Shown: positions 1 through 10,399, numbered from the stretch's first letter. The stretch: 64,000 nt of DNA from Novosphingobium terrae (GCF_017163935.1 NZ_JABVZR010000001.1:1612001-1676000), one strand, 5' to 3'. A program made the numbers and translations. Notes: generated by a model not told the origin, from the letters alone.

Positions 1-195
1 CCAGTGCCTTTCATCCGTATAGATGCCTTTGAAATCGAGAATATTTTTATCGCCATAGACAATGATGCCCTTTCGGCAGAGACCGCTTCGCAAGCGAGAA
101 ATGAGGAAAATAGAAAAGAAGAAGGTTTGGAGGGGAGGGATTTTCTCCGCCCAAGATTCAAACCCAGCACAAGTCAAGTTATGGAGGGGAAATCC

Positions 196-3123
196 ATGAA
201 TACTGTGCTGATCCGGCGGGCGCTGAGGGCGTCCACCGGGATGATTGCTCTTGCCTGCCTGGCGCCCACCGTTCATGCGCAAGATAGTGCTCCTGCTGCA
301 ACCGCCGGCAAGGCAGCCGATGTTCCCGCTGTGCCTGACCATGATATCATCGTGACGGGCTCCCGCCTTGTCACCAACGGCAACAGCGCCCCCACGCCGG
401 TCACGGTGGCGAGTGTCGATACGCTGCTGAAGGCCCAGCCTGCCGGTGTGATCGAGGGGCTCAACGCCCTGCCTGGCCTGCTGGGTTCGATCAACACCAC
501 CAGCAATGTCAACACTGGCGGTTTCAACACACTGAACCTGCGTGGCATCGGCTCGACGCGCGGACTGATTCTGGTTGATGGGCGCCGGGTCGGCCCAACG
601 CAGACCACCGGCTCGGTCGATGTTGATGTCATCCCGCAGGCGCTGCTCAAGCATGTCGATGTGGTGACGGGCGGCGCTTCGGCGGCTTATGGTTCGGAAG
701 CCGTGTCGGGCGTGGTCAACTTCGTCACCGACACCAAATTCGTGGGGCTGAAGACCGACCTGCACTCGGGCATCTCGCAATATGGCGACGATCGCAAGCT
801 CGGCGCCAGCATCGCCTGGGGCACCAATTTCAACGATGGCAGGGGCCATTTCGAGGCCAGCTATGAATATGCCGACAATGGCGGCTTTCTGCGCTCCAGC
901 CGCCCCTTCCTGAACAATTGGGCGAGCATGACCGGATCGGGGACGGCGGCTTCGCCTTACACGCTGGTCTATGGCGCGCGGCTCAACAACTATGCCTTTG
1001 GCGGCTATGCCAGCACAGGCATTTTCAAGGGCATGCAGTTTGGTGCCAATGGCGTTGTCGGCCCCTTCAATCCGGGGACGCCCACCTTGTCCTCCTCGGT
1101 CAACACCGGGGGCGACGGCGCCTATTTCAACGGTTCCACGGCGGGCGCGGCGGCCGTCAATCATCGCGCCATGGCGCGGTTCGATTATGACATCACCGAT
1201 GCCGTCCATGGCCATGTCACCGGGATCTTCAGCAAGTTCAAGCAGAGCTATACCCAGCAAAATCCGCAATATTCACTGAACATTGGTTATAACAACCCTT
1301 ATCTTGCCACCGCAGGCGCCCAGTATCAGGCCGCAATCGCAGCGGGAGCGGCCATTCCGGCCGGAACAGCAGGTTCGAGCTTCGTGCTCAACAAGATGGA
1401 CATGCAATTGCCGGCCTATCAGTACAATGTGCTGAACAGCTATTACCAGGTCGATGCCGGGCTGGACGGCAAGATCTTCGGCAAGTTCGACTGGGATGTC
1501 GATCTGTACCGCACTGAAAACCTGCAGCTGACGCGCAACAACAATGGCATCAATTACAACCGGCTATATGCCGCCGTCAATGCCGTCAGGAACCCGGCCA
1601 ATGGGCAGATCGTCTGCAACGCGGCGCTGACCAATCCCAATTTCGCCAATTGCGTTCCGCTCGATGTGCTGGGCACCGGGACCGAAAGCGCGGCAGGCAT
1701 GGCTTATGTCAGGCAAGCCATCATGAGCGATGTGGATTATGCCACCACCGATCTGAACGGCAGCATCAAGGGCAGCCTGTTCCATCTGCCTGCCGGTGAT
1801 GTGAAGGCGGTGGTCATGGGCGAATGGCGCCGCAACACCTATGCGGTGGCCAGCAACGCCACGCCCAGCGACCAGATCGACTGCAATGGCATTCAGTTCC
1901 CCGGCAGCCTGAGTTCGGCGGCAGGGTGCTACAACTCCACCAGCGCCCTGCGCTATCTGGGTGGCCAGACGGCGGTGCGCACGCCGGTCAGCCAGATCGT
2001 CAAGGAAGTGGCTGCCGAGGCCGAAGTGCCGCTGCTGGCCGACAAGCCCTTCTTCAAGTCGCTGACGCTGAACGGGGCGGTGCGTTACACCAACTACAAC
2101 ACCAGCGGCGATGCCTGGACCTGGAAGGGTGGCGCGGTGTGGAATGTCAGCGACGAACTGACCTTCCGCGGCACGCGTTCGCGCGATATCCGCGCGCCCA
2201 ACCTCTATGATCTGTTCCAGCCTGCCACGATCAGCACCACCAACTATGTGGACATTCATACTGGTAACACATCGGGCGTGCTGGGCCAGCAGCAGCAGGG
2301 CAACCCCAATCTGACGCCTGAAAAGGCCGATACGCTGACGCTGGGCGTGGTGCTCAAGCCCCACTTCATTCCCGGCTTCAGCCTGGCGGTCGACTATTAC
2401 AAGATCAAGATCAACAATGCGCTGGTCAACATCTCGGGCATGCAGCCGGCCACGCAGACGGCCTGCGAACAGTCGGGCGGTACGGCGGTGGTTTGCTCGC
2501 TCTATGTCCGTCCCAACGCGTTCAGCGATCATTCGGCGGCAAATTTCCCCACGCTGCTCTATTCACAGACGCTCAACGTCGCTTCGCTCAACACGCATGG
2601 TGTCGATTTCGAGATGAACTATGCGCATCCGATCGCGAACCATGCCTTCAGCCTGCGCGCGCTGGTCACTTATCAGCCCACGCTGCTGTACAACAACGGT
2701 CCTGCCGGGCAGGTCGATGTGGGCGGCGCGGCTGATGGCGTGGGCGGGCTGCCGCCGATCGCCAAGTGGAAGGTGGTGGGCAACATCAACTTCGATCCGG
2801 TCGAGAAGCTGCATGTCATGGTGCAGGAGCGCTGGCGCTCTTCGCTTCAGCAGAACGGTACGCTCAACAACAATGGCGTGGGCTATGCCTATGTTTTCGC
2901 CAATCCGCCGGTGCCTTCGATCGGTTACACTGATCTGAACTTCAGTGTGGATGTGGCAAAGAACTTCAACGCCTATTTCAACATCCAGAACCTCTTCAAC
3001 AGTTACCCGCCGGTCTATGCCAGCGCGGGCGGCACCACCCAGATGAACTATTTGGGCGGCTTTGCTCAGGGCGACGACATCGAAGGCCGCTACTTCACCG
3101 TCGGCGTGAAGTGGAAAATGTAA
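196..3123 (+). CDS. TonB-dependent outer-membrane receptor
   Basis: Outer-membrane receptor of 975 aa, expected to import a bulky ligand using TonB energy. The start at 196 is chosen because GGAGGGG lies just upstream and it opens a clear Sec signal ending near HAQ; the frame is open further upstream but encodes nothing signal-like. The plug domain follows (DIIVTGSRL, LRGIGSTRGLILVDGRR, then GGASAAYGSEAVSGVVNF), and the rest is beta-barrel with many aromatic and Asn-rich strands. The C-terminus reads VGVKWKM and ends in Met instead of the usual Phe. It is the first gene of a long co-directional series of exported esterases, cupins and redox proteins, so it probably brings in their substrate. 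The ligand cannot be read from sequence. Confidence 0.93.
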   Translation: MNTVLIRRALRASTGMIALACLAPTVHAQDSAPAATAGKAADVPAVPDHDIIVTGSRLVTNGNSAPTPVTVASVDTLLKAQPAGVIEGLNALPGLLGSINTTSNVNTGGFNTLNLRGIGSTRGLILVDGRRVGPTQTTGSVDVDVIPQALLKHVDVVTGGASAAYGSEAVSGVVNFVTDTKFVGLKTDLHSGISQYGDDRKLGASIAWGTNFNDGRGHFEASYEYADNGGFLRSSRPFLNNWASMTGSGTAASPYTLVYGARLNNYAFGGYASTGIFKGMQFGANGVVGPFNPGTPTLSSSVNTGGDGAYFNGSTAGAAAVNHRAMARFDYDITDAVHGHVTGIFSKFKQSYTQQNPQYSLNIGYNNPYLATAGAQYQAAIAAGAAIPAGTAGSSFVLNKMDMQLPAYQYNVLNSYYQVDAGLDGKIFGKFDWDVDLYRTENLQLTRNNNGINYNRLYAAVNAVRNPANGQIVCNAALTNPNFANCVPLDVLGTGTESAAGMAYVRQAIMSDVDYATTDLNGSIKGSLFHLPAGDVKAVVMGEWRRNTYAVASNATPSDQIDCNGIQFPGSLSSAAGCYNSTSALRYLGGQTAVRTPVSQIVKEVAAEAEVPLLADKPFFKSLTLNGAVRYTNYNTSGDAWTWKGGAVWNVSDELTFRGTRSRDIRAPNLYDLFQPATISTTNYVDIHTGNTSGVLGQQQQGNPNLTPEKADTLTLGVVLKPHFIPGFSLAVDYYKIKINNALVNISGMQPATQTACEQSGGTAVVCSLYVRPNAFSDHSAANFPTLLYSQTLNVASLNTHGVDFEMNYAHPIANHAFSLRALVTYQPTLLYNNGPAGQVDVGGAADGVGGLPPIAKWKVVGNINFDPVEKLHVMVQERWRSSLQQNGTLNNNGVGYAYVFANPPVPSIGYTDLNFSVDVAKNFNAYFNIQNLFNSYPPVYASAGGTTQMNYLGGFAQGDDIEGRYFTVGVKWKM

Positions 3124-3139
3124 CAACAAAGAAAAGTTG

Positions 3140-3174
3140 GAGCGCCGGAGAGGGAATTTCCCGCTCCGGCGCTC
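3140..3174 (+). promoter_or_regulatory. Intercistronic hairpin between receptor and amidohydrolase
   Basis: An 11-bp perfect inverted repeat (GAGCGCCGGAG at 3140-3150, CTCCGGCGCTC at 3164-3174) encloses a loop that itself pairs (GGGAA with TTCCC). No T-run follows, so it is not a classical intrinsic terminator. It may uncouple receptor mRNA from the downstream enzyme mRNA by stabilising the receptor 3' end, or act as a weak attenuator; this is inference. Confidence 0.6.
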
Positions 3175-3201
3175 AAAGTTTGTGAGGATCGAGGGAGCAT
3201 A

Positions 3202-4368
3202 ATGATGCCGAGCAGAAGAGATATCCTGAAAACGGGGGCCGTCGCCTCGGCCGCCGGCCTGATGGTCGGCGAAGCGGGACTGGCGCAGGCACAAAGCTTG
3301 CCCGTGCCTGCCGGTGTCGGCCATAGCCTGGTCGAGACGATGCAGCCCAAGGCCTGGACCAGGGCGCAGCGTCCTTCTCCGGCGATCTCGATCGATGTGC
3401 ATACCCATTGGGCGCCGCTGCCCTATCTCAAGGCCAAGGCCGATCTGGGGCAGCCTGATTTTCTCGATCCGGTCAATGCCGATCTGGGGCGCCGCATCGC
3501 CTGGATGGATGGCCATGGCATGCAGACCCAATTGCTGACCCTCGGCGGTTTCCGCCCTTGGGTCTGGGTCACGCCCGAGCAGGGTGCGCTGATCTCTCGC
3601 GTCAGCAATGATGCCGCCATCGAGGCGCATCAGGCCCATCCCACCCGCTTTATCGCCGGGATCGAGCTGAACGCGAGCGATCCTGTCGGCGCGCTGGCCG
3701 AGCTGAACCGTGTGGCGGGCAAGCCGGGTCTGGTCTGTGTGCATCTGCCCACGGCGCTGGCGGGCAAGGATTTCCTTTATGACGATGCTTTCCAGCCGGT
3801 GCTGGCGCGCATCAACGATCTGGGCCTGCCGATCATTCTTCACCCGCTTGATGGCGAGGCGAACTGGTTTCTGGGCAAGCGTCTGGCCGATGCCGCTTCC
3901 GGCGCGACGGCCAGCGCGAACCCCATGGCCAACCGTTTCCCGGGCCTGACAAATTCGGTCGGCAATTCGATGGAGATCGCGGTGTGCATTGCCAAGCTGA
4001 TCTCTTCGGGCACGCTCGATCGCTACCCCAACATTATGTATATCGCCACCTGTGGCGGCGGTGCCATTCCGCTGATCGGCGGGCGCATGGAAAACCGCAG
4101 CGGCGGCAATGGCAAGCTGACCCAGCCGGTCTACAAATATTTCCGCCGCTTCTATTTTGACTCGCTGGTCTATTGGCCGGAAAATCTGCGCTATCTGGCC
4201 GATGTGGTCGGCGTGGACCGTATCGTTCTGGGCACGGACAATATGTACGGCCCCGGCGAGCGCCAGATGACCGATGAACCCAATTCGGTGATCGATCAGG
4301 TCAACTTCTCGGCAGGTGACCGCGACCTGATCCTGCGCGGCAATGCCAAGCGGCTGTTCAAGCTGTGA
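3202..4368 (+). CDS. Tat-exported amidohydrolase, ACMSD-like family
   Basis: 388-aa amidohydrolase-2 (ACMSD/5-carboxyvanillate decarboxylase-like) protein. Residues 1-31 are a twin-arginine signal (SRRDILK), so it should act in the periplasm. Metal-site residues are visible: HTH at H67/H69, H214 in IILHPLDGE, and D346 in VLGTDN. The His that normally sits in the HGGG motif of this family is a Cys here (ATCGGGAIP, C284). That His is catalytic in ACMSD, so the chemistry may differ or this may be a hydrolase. It follows the receptor by 78 nt and its stop overlaps the short leader of the next cupin reading frame, consistent with an operon. Substrate unknown, probably a small aromatic or carboxylic acid. 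Confidence 0.85.
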   Translation: MMPSRRDILKTGAVASAAGLMVGEAGLAQAQSLPVPAGVGHSLVETMQPKAWTRAQRPSPAISIDVHTHWAPLPYLKAKADLGQPDFLDPVNADLGRRIAWMDGHGMQTQLLTLGGFRPWVWVTPEQGALISRVSNDAAIEAHQAHPTRFIAGIELNASDPVGALAELNRVAGKPGLVCVHLPTALAGKDFLYDDAFQPVLARINDLGLPIILHPLDGEANWFLGKRLADAASGATASANPMANRFPGLTNSVGNSMEIAVCIAKLISSGTLDRYPNIMYIATCGGGAIPLIGGRMENRSGGNGKLTQPVYKYFRRFYFDSLVYWPENLRYLADVVGVDRIVLGTDNMYGPGERQMTDEPNSVIDQVNFSAGDRDLILRGNAKRLFKL

Positions 4369-4382
4369 GAGGGGGAAAGATC

Positions 4383-4952
4383 ATGATCCGTACCGCAATC
4401 ACCGCCGGGGCCCTGCTGGCCATGGCTCCAGCCGCCATGGCTCAGCAGGCGCCTTCGGGCGAGCCCCGTGACCGCTCGGTCTATTTCAGCGCCGAACAGA
4501 TGCAGGCCATCGAGGATGGCGCGAAAGACAAGACCAGCGGCGCGCCCGCTGCCTTCTCCAAGCGCCTGATCACAGCCAGCACGCATTCGACGTCGCTGAT
4601 CCGGCTGCTCAAGCCCGATACGCCTCATGCCCATGCGGTGTGGAGCGAGATCTTCGTGGTACGCGCCGGCAGCGGCATTCTGGAGACCGGGGGCACCATC
4701 ACCGGCGTGACCGGGCATGATTCCGCCACGCACAAAGATATGTTCCTCGATCCGCAGGCACCTCCCCCCGCCGGGGCGAAACGACCTGCGGGCAATGCCA
4801 ATGATCTGGCGGGCACCGGCATCGATGGCGGTGTGCAGCAGCATGTGAAGGCGGGCGATATCGTGCTGGTCCCGGCGGGCGTGGCGCATCGCTGGCTCAA
4901 GGTGGAAGAGCCGGTGATCTATCTGGATATCAAATTCCCGAAGGCTGACTGA
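4383..4952 (+). CDS. Exported single-domain cupin
   Basis: 189-aa protein with a Sec signal (cleavage near AMAQQ) and one cupin fold. The first metal motif is PHAHAVWSE and the second GDIVLVPAGVAHRW, giving His and Glu ligands of the usual type. The start at 4383 is chosen because the signal peptide begins there, behind an AGGGGGAAAG-type ribosome site; the reading frame also allows 4365. Cupins cover dioxygenases, isomerases and sugar-binding proteins, so the reaction is open. It lies 14 nt after the amidohydrolase and 30 nt before a tannase-family gene, in the same transcription direction, and is probably part of the same periplasmic pathway. Confidence 0.8.
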   Translation: MIRTAITAGALLAMAPAAMAQQAPSGEPRDRSVYFSAEQMQAIEDGAKDKTSGAPAAFSKRLITASTHSTSLIRLLKPDTPHAHAVWSEIFVVRAGSGILETGGTITGVTGHDSATHKDMFLDPQAPPPAGAKRPAGNANDLAGTGIDGGVQQHVKAGDIVLVPAGVAHRWLKVEEPVIYLDIKFPKAD

Positions 4953-4982
4953 AGGCACGCCAAAGGGTCGGGAGAGAAAAGC

Positions 4983-6722
4983 ATGACGGGGTTGCGGATG
5001 ATATCGAAACGCTGGCGCCGCGCGCTGGCTGCGGGTGTCGCGCTGGCGGGAGGGATGGTGGCATCTCCCGCGCTGGCGGGCACGTGTGGCGACCTCGCGG
5101 CGTTGAAACTGGCTGACGTTACGGTGACCAAAGCCGAGACGGTGACATCGCTCGATGCCGTCTCGCCCGCACTGGCCAAGGAAAAGGCTCCCGCGCCCTT
5201 CTGCCGTGTCACCGGTTTTATCACTCCGACCCGCGATTCCCATATCCAGTTCGAACTGTGGATGCCTGAGGGCGATGGCTGGAATGGCAAGTTCCAGGCT
5301 TTGGGCAATGGCGGCTTTCTGGGCACGCTGAATTTGCGCGGCGTGCTGGGCGGGGTGCGTCGGCGCTATGCCACGATGGTTACCGATCTGGGCCATATCA
5401 ATAAGGCGGGCGCGCCCGAGGATGCCGCATGGGCATTGGGCCATCCTGACAAGGTGGTCGATTACGCTTACCGGGGTGAGCATCTTTCGGTGCAGGCTTC
5501 CAAGGCGCTTCTTGCGGCATTCTACGGGAAGAAGGCCGATCATGCCTATTATGTCGGCTGTTCGGCGGGCGGCATTCAGGGGCTGACCGAACTGCTGCGC
5601 TACAGCGATGATTTCGACGGCTATGTGATCGGCGATGCCACGCCGGACCATGTCGGGCAGGAGCTGGGCGCGCTGTGGAACACCCTTCAGGCCTCGTTGA
5701 AATATCCTGCCGATGCCTTGCGTGCCGATCAGGTGGCCGCGATCCATGGTGCGGTGCTGAAGCAATGTGCGGGCAAAGATGGCGGTCTGGCCTCCGATCC
5801 TTTCCTCACCGATCCGCGCCTGTGCCGCTTCAAGGTGGAGGTGCTGGCCTGCAAGCCGGGTGAGGCGGGCGGCACCTGCCTGACGCCACGTCAACTGGCC
5901 ATCGTGCGGGCCATCTATGCCGGACCGAAGAACCCGCACAATGGCGAGGCGTATCTGGCCGGGATCATGCCGGGCAGCGAAGGCAGTTGGGACAAGTATT
6001 TCACCGGCAAGACCAATCCCGCCAAGGCTGATCGGCCCTGGGGCGGCTTCCTGATGGATATGGCCTATGGCGATCCGGACTATCTGCCGGGCCAGAAATA
6101 CCTGACCTTCGATTTCGACAAGGATGTCACCGCCCTGCGCGCCCGTGAGGTCGGCGGAGAGACACTGGACAGCAGTTGGAACACGCGTAACCGCGATCTC
6201 GATGCCTTTGCCAAGGCTGGCGGCAAGGTGATCCAGTATCACGGTTGGGACGATCCCAACATTCCGCCGCTCGAAGCGATCAAGTTCCGTCAGAGCCTGA
6301 TCGACAATCTGGTGAAACGCCGCAAGCTGACCCCGGCCAAGGCCACAGCGCTGATCGACAGCTATTATCACCTCTTCATGGTGCCGGGTTTAGGCCATTG
6401 TGGCGGCGGCGAGGGCCCGTGGAACATCGGTCAGACCGGTCCCGTGCCCGGCGCCCCGATGGATGGTGAGCATGATACACTCACCGCTCTGGAACAATGG
6501 GTTGAACAGGGCGTCGAGCCCAAGCGCCTGATCGGCGGGCATATGGAAGGCGGCGCGCCGGGGCAGGGTAACCCCAATGGCAGCGGCACCAGGGCCAGCC
6601 CGCCTGACGTCACGCGCCCGGTCTGCGCCTATCCGGGCATCGCCCATTACAACGGCAGCGGCGACAAGGCCGATGCCGCCAGCTTTACCTGCGGCGCTGC
6701 CGGGCAAGGACACCGTTCATGA
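4983..6722 (+). CDS. Tannase/feruloyl esterase family protein (copy 1)
   Basis: 579-aa exported serine esterase. A Sec signal spans about residues 1-32 (ALAGT). The family CS-D-HC arrangement is complete: GCSAGG with C193/S194, D424 in HGWDDP, and GHC with H472/C473, where the two Cys normally form a disulfide that joins Ser and His. Extra Cys pairs in the lid (for example C271, C281, C290, C299) fit the family. It should hydrolyse an ester of an aromatic acid, such as a galloyl, feruloyl or MHET-like ester, in the periplasm. Its stop overlaps the start of the next cupin (ATGA), showing translational coupling. Two further paralogues lie downstream; all three are strongly diverged. Confidence 0.92.
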   Translation: MTGLRMISKRWRRALAAGVALAGGMVASPALAGTCGDLAALKLADVTVTKAETVTSLDAVSPALAKEKAPAPFCRVTGFITPTRDSHIQFELWMPEGDGWNGKFQALGNGGFLGTLNLRGVLGGVRRRYATMVTDLGHINKAGAPEDAAWALGHPDKVVDYAYRGEHLSVQASKALLAAFYGKKADHAYYVGCSAGGIQGLTELLRYSDDFDGYVIGDATPDHVGQELGALWNTLQASLKYPADALRADQVAAIHGAVLKQCAGKDGGLASDPFLTDPRLCRFKVEVLACKPGEAGGTCLTPRQLAIVRAIYAGPKNPHNGEAYLAGIMPGSEGSWDKYFTGKTNPAKADRPWGGFLMDMAYGDPDYLPGQKYLTFDFDKDVTALRAREVGGETLDSSWNTRNRDLDAFAKAGGKVIQYHGWDDPNIPPLEAIKFRQSLIDNLVKRRKLTPAKATALIDSYYHLFMVPGLGHCGGGEGPWNIGQTGPVPGAPMDGEHDTLTALEQWVEQGVEPKRLIGGHMEGGAPGQGNPNGSGTRASPPDVTRPVCAYPGIAHYNGSGDKADAASFTCGAAGQGHRS

Positions 6723-7648
6723 AAACCAGCATTGCGATTGTTTCCCTTGCCGCGCTGAGTGCCTGCATGGCCGGTGTGGCAGAGGCCCGGCCGGGTTCTT
6801 CCCTCGCCCCGGTCGGGCCTTACCACCTATCGCCTGCGCGCGGGCCTTTACGCCCCGTGGATCTTGCGCCGTTCAAGGGGCGGGCCTCCAGCGAAATCCT
6901 CGCCGGGCCATCTTCCGGGCTGGACAGTTCATGGGTGATCTACACGCGGCTTGCCGCTCATACCCTGCCTCAGGGGGCGATCAGCCTGCCGGTGGACCAT
7001 ACTTTTCTGGTTCTCAAGGGCTCGCTGGATATCGAGATTGGTGATGAGCGTTTCACGCTCAAGCCCGAGACGCTGGCGCTGATCCCGGCGGGTGTGCCGC
7101 ATCGCGTGTGGAACGCGGGCGGCGAGGAGGATGCCGCACTGGAGGTCGTCACCCCCGCGCCGACCCGGGATCTGGCCAGCCTGTTCAGGCCTGCCACCCC
7201 CCGCAAGATTGAGCATGCTGCGCAATATGTGCGCGTCGCTCCGCCTTTGGGGCAACTGGTGAGCGGTACCGGCCATGCCTCGCTCAATGAGCGGGTGCTG
7301 GCCTCGCGCGCCACGGGCTCGGCCCATGTGCTGGAGCGGCTCAATGATATGCTGCCCGGCGGCGGGCGCAGCGAAACCCATCTGCATCCCTTCGATCAGG
7401 TCTATTTCGTGCGCAGGGGCGAGATGACAGTGCAATATGGGATGGCCAGCTATCAGGCTCCCGCCAACACGCTGGTGGTGCTGCCCATCGGCGTGGCGCA
7501 CAACAATCTCAACAACAGCAACCAGGTGCAGAGCATCGTGACCCTGCTGTTGCCGGAGCCGGAAAAAGGCAAACCGTTGGGGGCGGGCGTCACCATGACC
7601 ATGACGGGAGGCGGTACGCCGCCATCAAGTCCCAAGCATGAGGACTGA
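6719..7648 (+). CDS. Exported two-domain cupin
   Basis: 309-aa bicupin. The N-terminus is a Sec signal; LSAC at residues 13-16 could be a lipobox, or cleavage may fall after AEA. Domain 1 (about 60-150) carries the late motif [13 protein letters not shown]; domain 2 (about 190-280) has [13 protein letters not shown] and [12 protein letters not shown] with His ligands. The second domain keeps the better metal site. It starts in an ATGA overlap with the upstream tannase and overlaps the MFS gene start by 11 nt, so it is in a tightly coupled operon. The function may be a ring-cleaving or isomerising step or substrate binding; the sequence does not decide. Confidence 0.8.
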   Translation: MKTSIAIVSLAALSACMAGVAEARPGSSLAPVGPYHLSPARGPLRPVDLAPFKGRASSEILAGPSSGLDSSWVIYTRLAAHTLPQGAISLPVDHTFLVLKGSLDIEIGDERFTLKPETLALIPAGVPHRVWNAGGEEDAALEVVTPAPTRDLASLFRPATPRKIEHAAQYVRVAPPLGQLVSGTGHASLNERVLASRATGSAHVLERLNDMLPGGGRSETHLHPFDQVYFVRRGEMTVQYGMASYQAPANTLVVLPIGVAHNNLNNSNQVQSIVTLLLPEPEKGKPLGAGVTMTMTGGGTPPSSPKHED

Positions 7649-8957
7649 AACCAGGATGCTTGCCAAAACCCGTACCTCAGCCGCGCAGGCTCAAAACACG
7701 CGCGGCAAGATCGGCGCGATCATTGCTGCGTCCAGCGGCAATCTGGTCGAATGGTTCGATTTCTATGTCTATTCTTTCTGCTCGATCTATTTTGCCGGAG
7801 CTTTTTTCCCTTCGGCGGACCGCACCACGCAGTTGCTGAACACGGCCGGGCTGTTTGCCGCCGGCTTCCTGATGCGGCCGATTGGGGGCTGGTTCTTTGG
7901 ACGTATGGCCGATCGGCATGGGCGGCGTGGTGCGCTGATCGCCTCGGTGCTGACGATGTGTGCCGGTTCGCTGGGCATTGCGGCTTTGCCGACCTATGGC
8001 GCGATCGGTGTCTGGGCGCCCGCGCTGCTGATGGTGGCGCGGCTGGTGCAGGGTTTTGCCCTCGGCGGCGAGTATGGCACCGCGGCCACCTATATGAGCG
8101 AGGTTTCGATGGCGGGGCGTCGCGGTTTTCTCTCATCCTTCCAATATGTCACCTTGATCGGGGGGCAGTTGCTGGCTTCGCTGGTGGTGGTCGTGCTTGA
8201 GCAGATCTTCTCTGAGGCGGAGATGAAGGGGGGCGCCTGGCGCATTCCCTTCATGATTGGGGCCTTGGCAGCGCTTTGCGCGCTGGTCGCGCGGCTTCGC
8301 TTGCAGGAAACCGCCGGGCATGAGGCGCGGGAAAGTAAGGATGCCGGGAAACTCTCGGCGCTGCTGGCACAATATCCGCGCGCCTTCATCTCGGTGCTGG
8401 GCTTTACGGCGGGTGGCTCGCTGCTGTTCTACACCTTCACCACCTATATGCAGAAGTTTCTGGTGAACTCCTCGGGGCTCAGCATCGCGACTGCCAGCAG
8501 CATCATGACGGGCTGCCTTTTCGTCTTCATGTGCCTGCAACCGGTGATGGGTGCATTGTCTGACCGGATTGGGCGGCGGGCCAACATGCTGATCTTCAGC
8601 GTGGGCGGCGTGGTGCTGACGGTGCCGATCATCACCCTGCTGCATGGCGCGACAAGCCCGCTGGAGGCTGGCATGCTGATCACGGCGGCTCTCGCGCTGA
8701 TCAGCTTCTACACCTCGATTTCCGGCATCATCAAGGCCGAGCTGTTCCCCACGCAGGTGCGCGCTTTGGGGGTGGGCTTTGCCTATGCGCTGGCCAATGC
8801 GGTCTTTGGGGGGACGGCGGAGTATGTCGCGCTATGGACCAAGTCTATCGGCCATGAAGGCGCGTTCTACTGGTATGTGACGGCCGTGATGGTGCTGGTG
8901 ACTGTGGTCAGTTGGGGCCTGCCCAAACGCGCGCCCTATCTCGGAGACGGACAATGA
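7638..8957 (+). CDS. MFS permease, metabolite:H+ symporter type
   Basis: 439-aa inner-membrane permease with 12 predicted segments. It has the MHS-family hallmarks: [16 protein letters not shown] in the first helix and [18 protein letters not shown] in the loop between helices 2 and 3. Members carry carboxylates such as shikimate, 2-oxoglutarate or protocatechuate-like acids. The start at 7638 overlaps the cupin; an alternative Met at 7656 is possible. Its stop overlaps the next gene in ATGA. It is the only inner-membrane carrier in the cluster and so is the likely route by which products of the periplasmic enzymes enter the cell. Confidence 0.88.
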   Translation: MRTETRMLAKTRTSAAQAQNTRGKIGAIIAASSGNLVEWFDFYVYSFCSIYFAGAFFPSADRTTQLLNTAGLFAAGFLMRPIGGWFFGRMADRHGRRGALIASVLTMCAGSLGIAALPTYGAIGVWAPALLMVARLVQGFALGGEYGTAATYMSEVSMAGRRGFLSSFQYVTLIGGQLLASLVVVVLEQIFSEAEMKGGAWRIPFMIGALAALCALVARLRLQETAGHEARESKDAGKLSALLAQYPRAFISVLGFTAGGSLLFYTFTTYMQKFLVNSSGLSIATASSIMTGCLFVFMCLQPVMGALSDRIGRRANMLIFSVGGVVLTVPIITLLHGATSPLEAGMLITAALALISFYTSISGIIKAELFPTQVRALGVGFAYALANAVFGGTAEYVALWTKSIGHEGAFYWYVTAVMVLVTVVSWGLPKRAPYLGDGQ

Positions 8958-10399
8958 GCTTCACGATCAACCGCCGCCACGCCATGGCAGGTGGGGCTGC
9001 CGCTCTGGGGCTGGCGGGGATGGCGCCGATGGCACTGCGAGCGGCCACGGGCGAGGATATTACCGGCCAAGTGGCGCGCCATATGGTCGCCATGCGCGAC
9101 ATGAAGCTGCCGCCCGAAGTGCTGGAGGCGGCCAAGCACCGTATTCTCGATACGTTCGCCGCGATGATCTCTGGCGCGCGGATGAAGCCGGGGATCGCGG
9201 CAGTGGGCTATGTGCGCGGGCTGGGCGGCACGCCTCAGGCTTCCGTGGTGGCCAGCAATCTGCGTACCAGCACGGTCAATGCGGCGCTGGCCAACGCCAT
9301 GTGTGCCCATGCCGATGAGACCGACGATTTCGAGCCCGTGACCAAAGCTCACCCTGGCAGTTCAACCGTGCCTGCCGCTCTGGCTGTGGGCGAGAAGAAC
9401 GGGGCAAACGGCATGGCACTGATCCGCGCCGTGGTGCTGGGCTATGATCTGGGTTGCCGCTTGCTGATGGCGCTGGGGCCCGATCTGGTGCGCGGCACGC
9501 ACCGCAGCGCGGAGGGCACGGCGGCGACCTATTGCGCTCTGGGCTCGGCAGCGTTGACGGCCATGGATGAAACGGGAATGCGTTATGCGCTCTCCTATGG
9601 CGCTCAGCAGGTTTCGGGTCTGTGGAGCTGGGTGGATGATGAGGACCATATCGAAAAGGGCTTCGATTTCGCCGGCATGGGTGCGCGCAACGGCGTAATG
9701 GCCGTCACCATGGCCGAGGCCGGATTCACCGGCGTGCATAATGTGCTCGATGATACGCATAATCTGATCAGGGCGCTGTCGACCAGGCCCGATCCGCAGC
9801 AATTTGTCACGGGGCTGGGGCAGAGCTTCTTCATCACCAGATCGGCGATCAAAACCTATACGGTGGGCTATCCCAACCAGTCAGCACTCGATGCGGTGCT
9901 GACCCTGCGCAGGGAAAACCACCTCACCGCCGATCAGGTCGCTTCGGTTCTGGTGCGCCTGCCCACCGACGCCATCGGCATCGTGGGCGAAAGCGCCATG
10001 CCTGATGTGAACTGTCCGCATCTGGTTTCGGTGGCGCTGCTCAAGGGCGCGGTGTCCTTCGTGGATGCCCATGATGTGTCGTTGATGAAGGCCCCTGCCG
10101 TGCTGGCGATCCGCGCGCGCACCAAGGTGGTGGGCGACCAGAGCCTGATGGACCCTGCCGCCCCGCGCGGTGCCATCGTGGAACTGACGCTGAAGGACGG
10201 ACGTGTGCTCAGCCATCACACGCGCTTTCCTTCGGGCACGCCGGAAAATCCGCTGAGTACGCAGGATGTGGCGGCCAAGGCGATGGATCTTATCGCCCCG
10301 GTGCTGACGCGGGCGCGCAGCCAGGCGCTGATCGATACGATCTGGGCGCTGGAGAAGATGGAGAATGTGCGGGCGCTGGGGGCGCTGATCAAGGCTTGA
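8954..10399 (+). CDS. MmgE/PrpD family protein with Tat-type signal
   Basis: 481-aa member of the 2-methylcitrate dehydratase/cis-aconitate decarboxylase-like family. The frame is full length, from [16 protein letters not shown] through [13 protein letters not shown] to the C-terminal small domain. The unusual point is the N-terminus: [18 protein letters not shown] followed by LRAATGED, a twin-arginine export signal with a hydrophobic stretch. Most family members are cytoplasmic. It begins in an ATGA overlap with the MFS gene. It probably dehydrates, decarboxylates or isomerises a carboxylic acid made by the neighbouring esterases. The export call rests on sequence pattern only. Confidence 0.85.
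   Translation: MSFTINRRHAMAGGAAALGLAGMAPMALRAATGEDITGQVARHMVAMRDMKLPPEVLEAAKHRILDTFAAMISGARMKPGIAAVGYVRGLGGTPQASVVASNLRTSTVNAALANAMCAHADETDDFEPVTKAHPGSSTVPAALAVGEKNGANGMALIRAVVLGYDLGCRLLMALGPDLVRGTHRSAEGTAATYCALGSAALTAMDETGMRYALSYGAQQVSGLWSWVDDEDHIEKGFDFAGMGARNGVMAVTMAEAGFTGVHNVLDDTHNLIRALSTRPDPQQFVTGLGQSFFITRSAIKTYTVGYPNQSALDAVLTLRRENHLTADQVASVLVRLPTDAIGIVGESAMPDVNCPHLVSVALLKGAVSFVDAHDVSLMKAPAVLAIRARTKVVGDQSLMDPAAPRGAIVELTLKDGRVLSHHTRFPSGTPENPLSTQDVAAKAMDLIAPVLTRARSQALIDTIWALEKMENVRALGALIKA

Noticed and set aside
4296..6371. A 691-codon minus-strand frame over the first tannase gene
   Set aside because: Antisense to a gene with a full active site and signal peptide; no recognisable domain.
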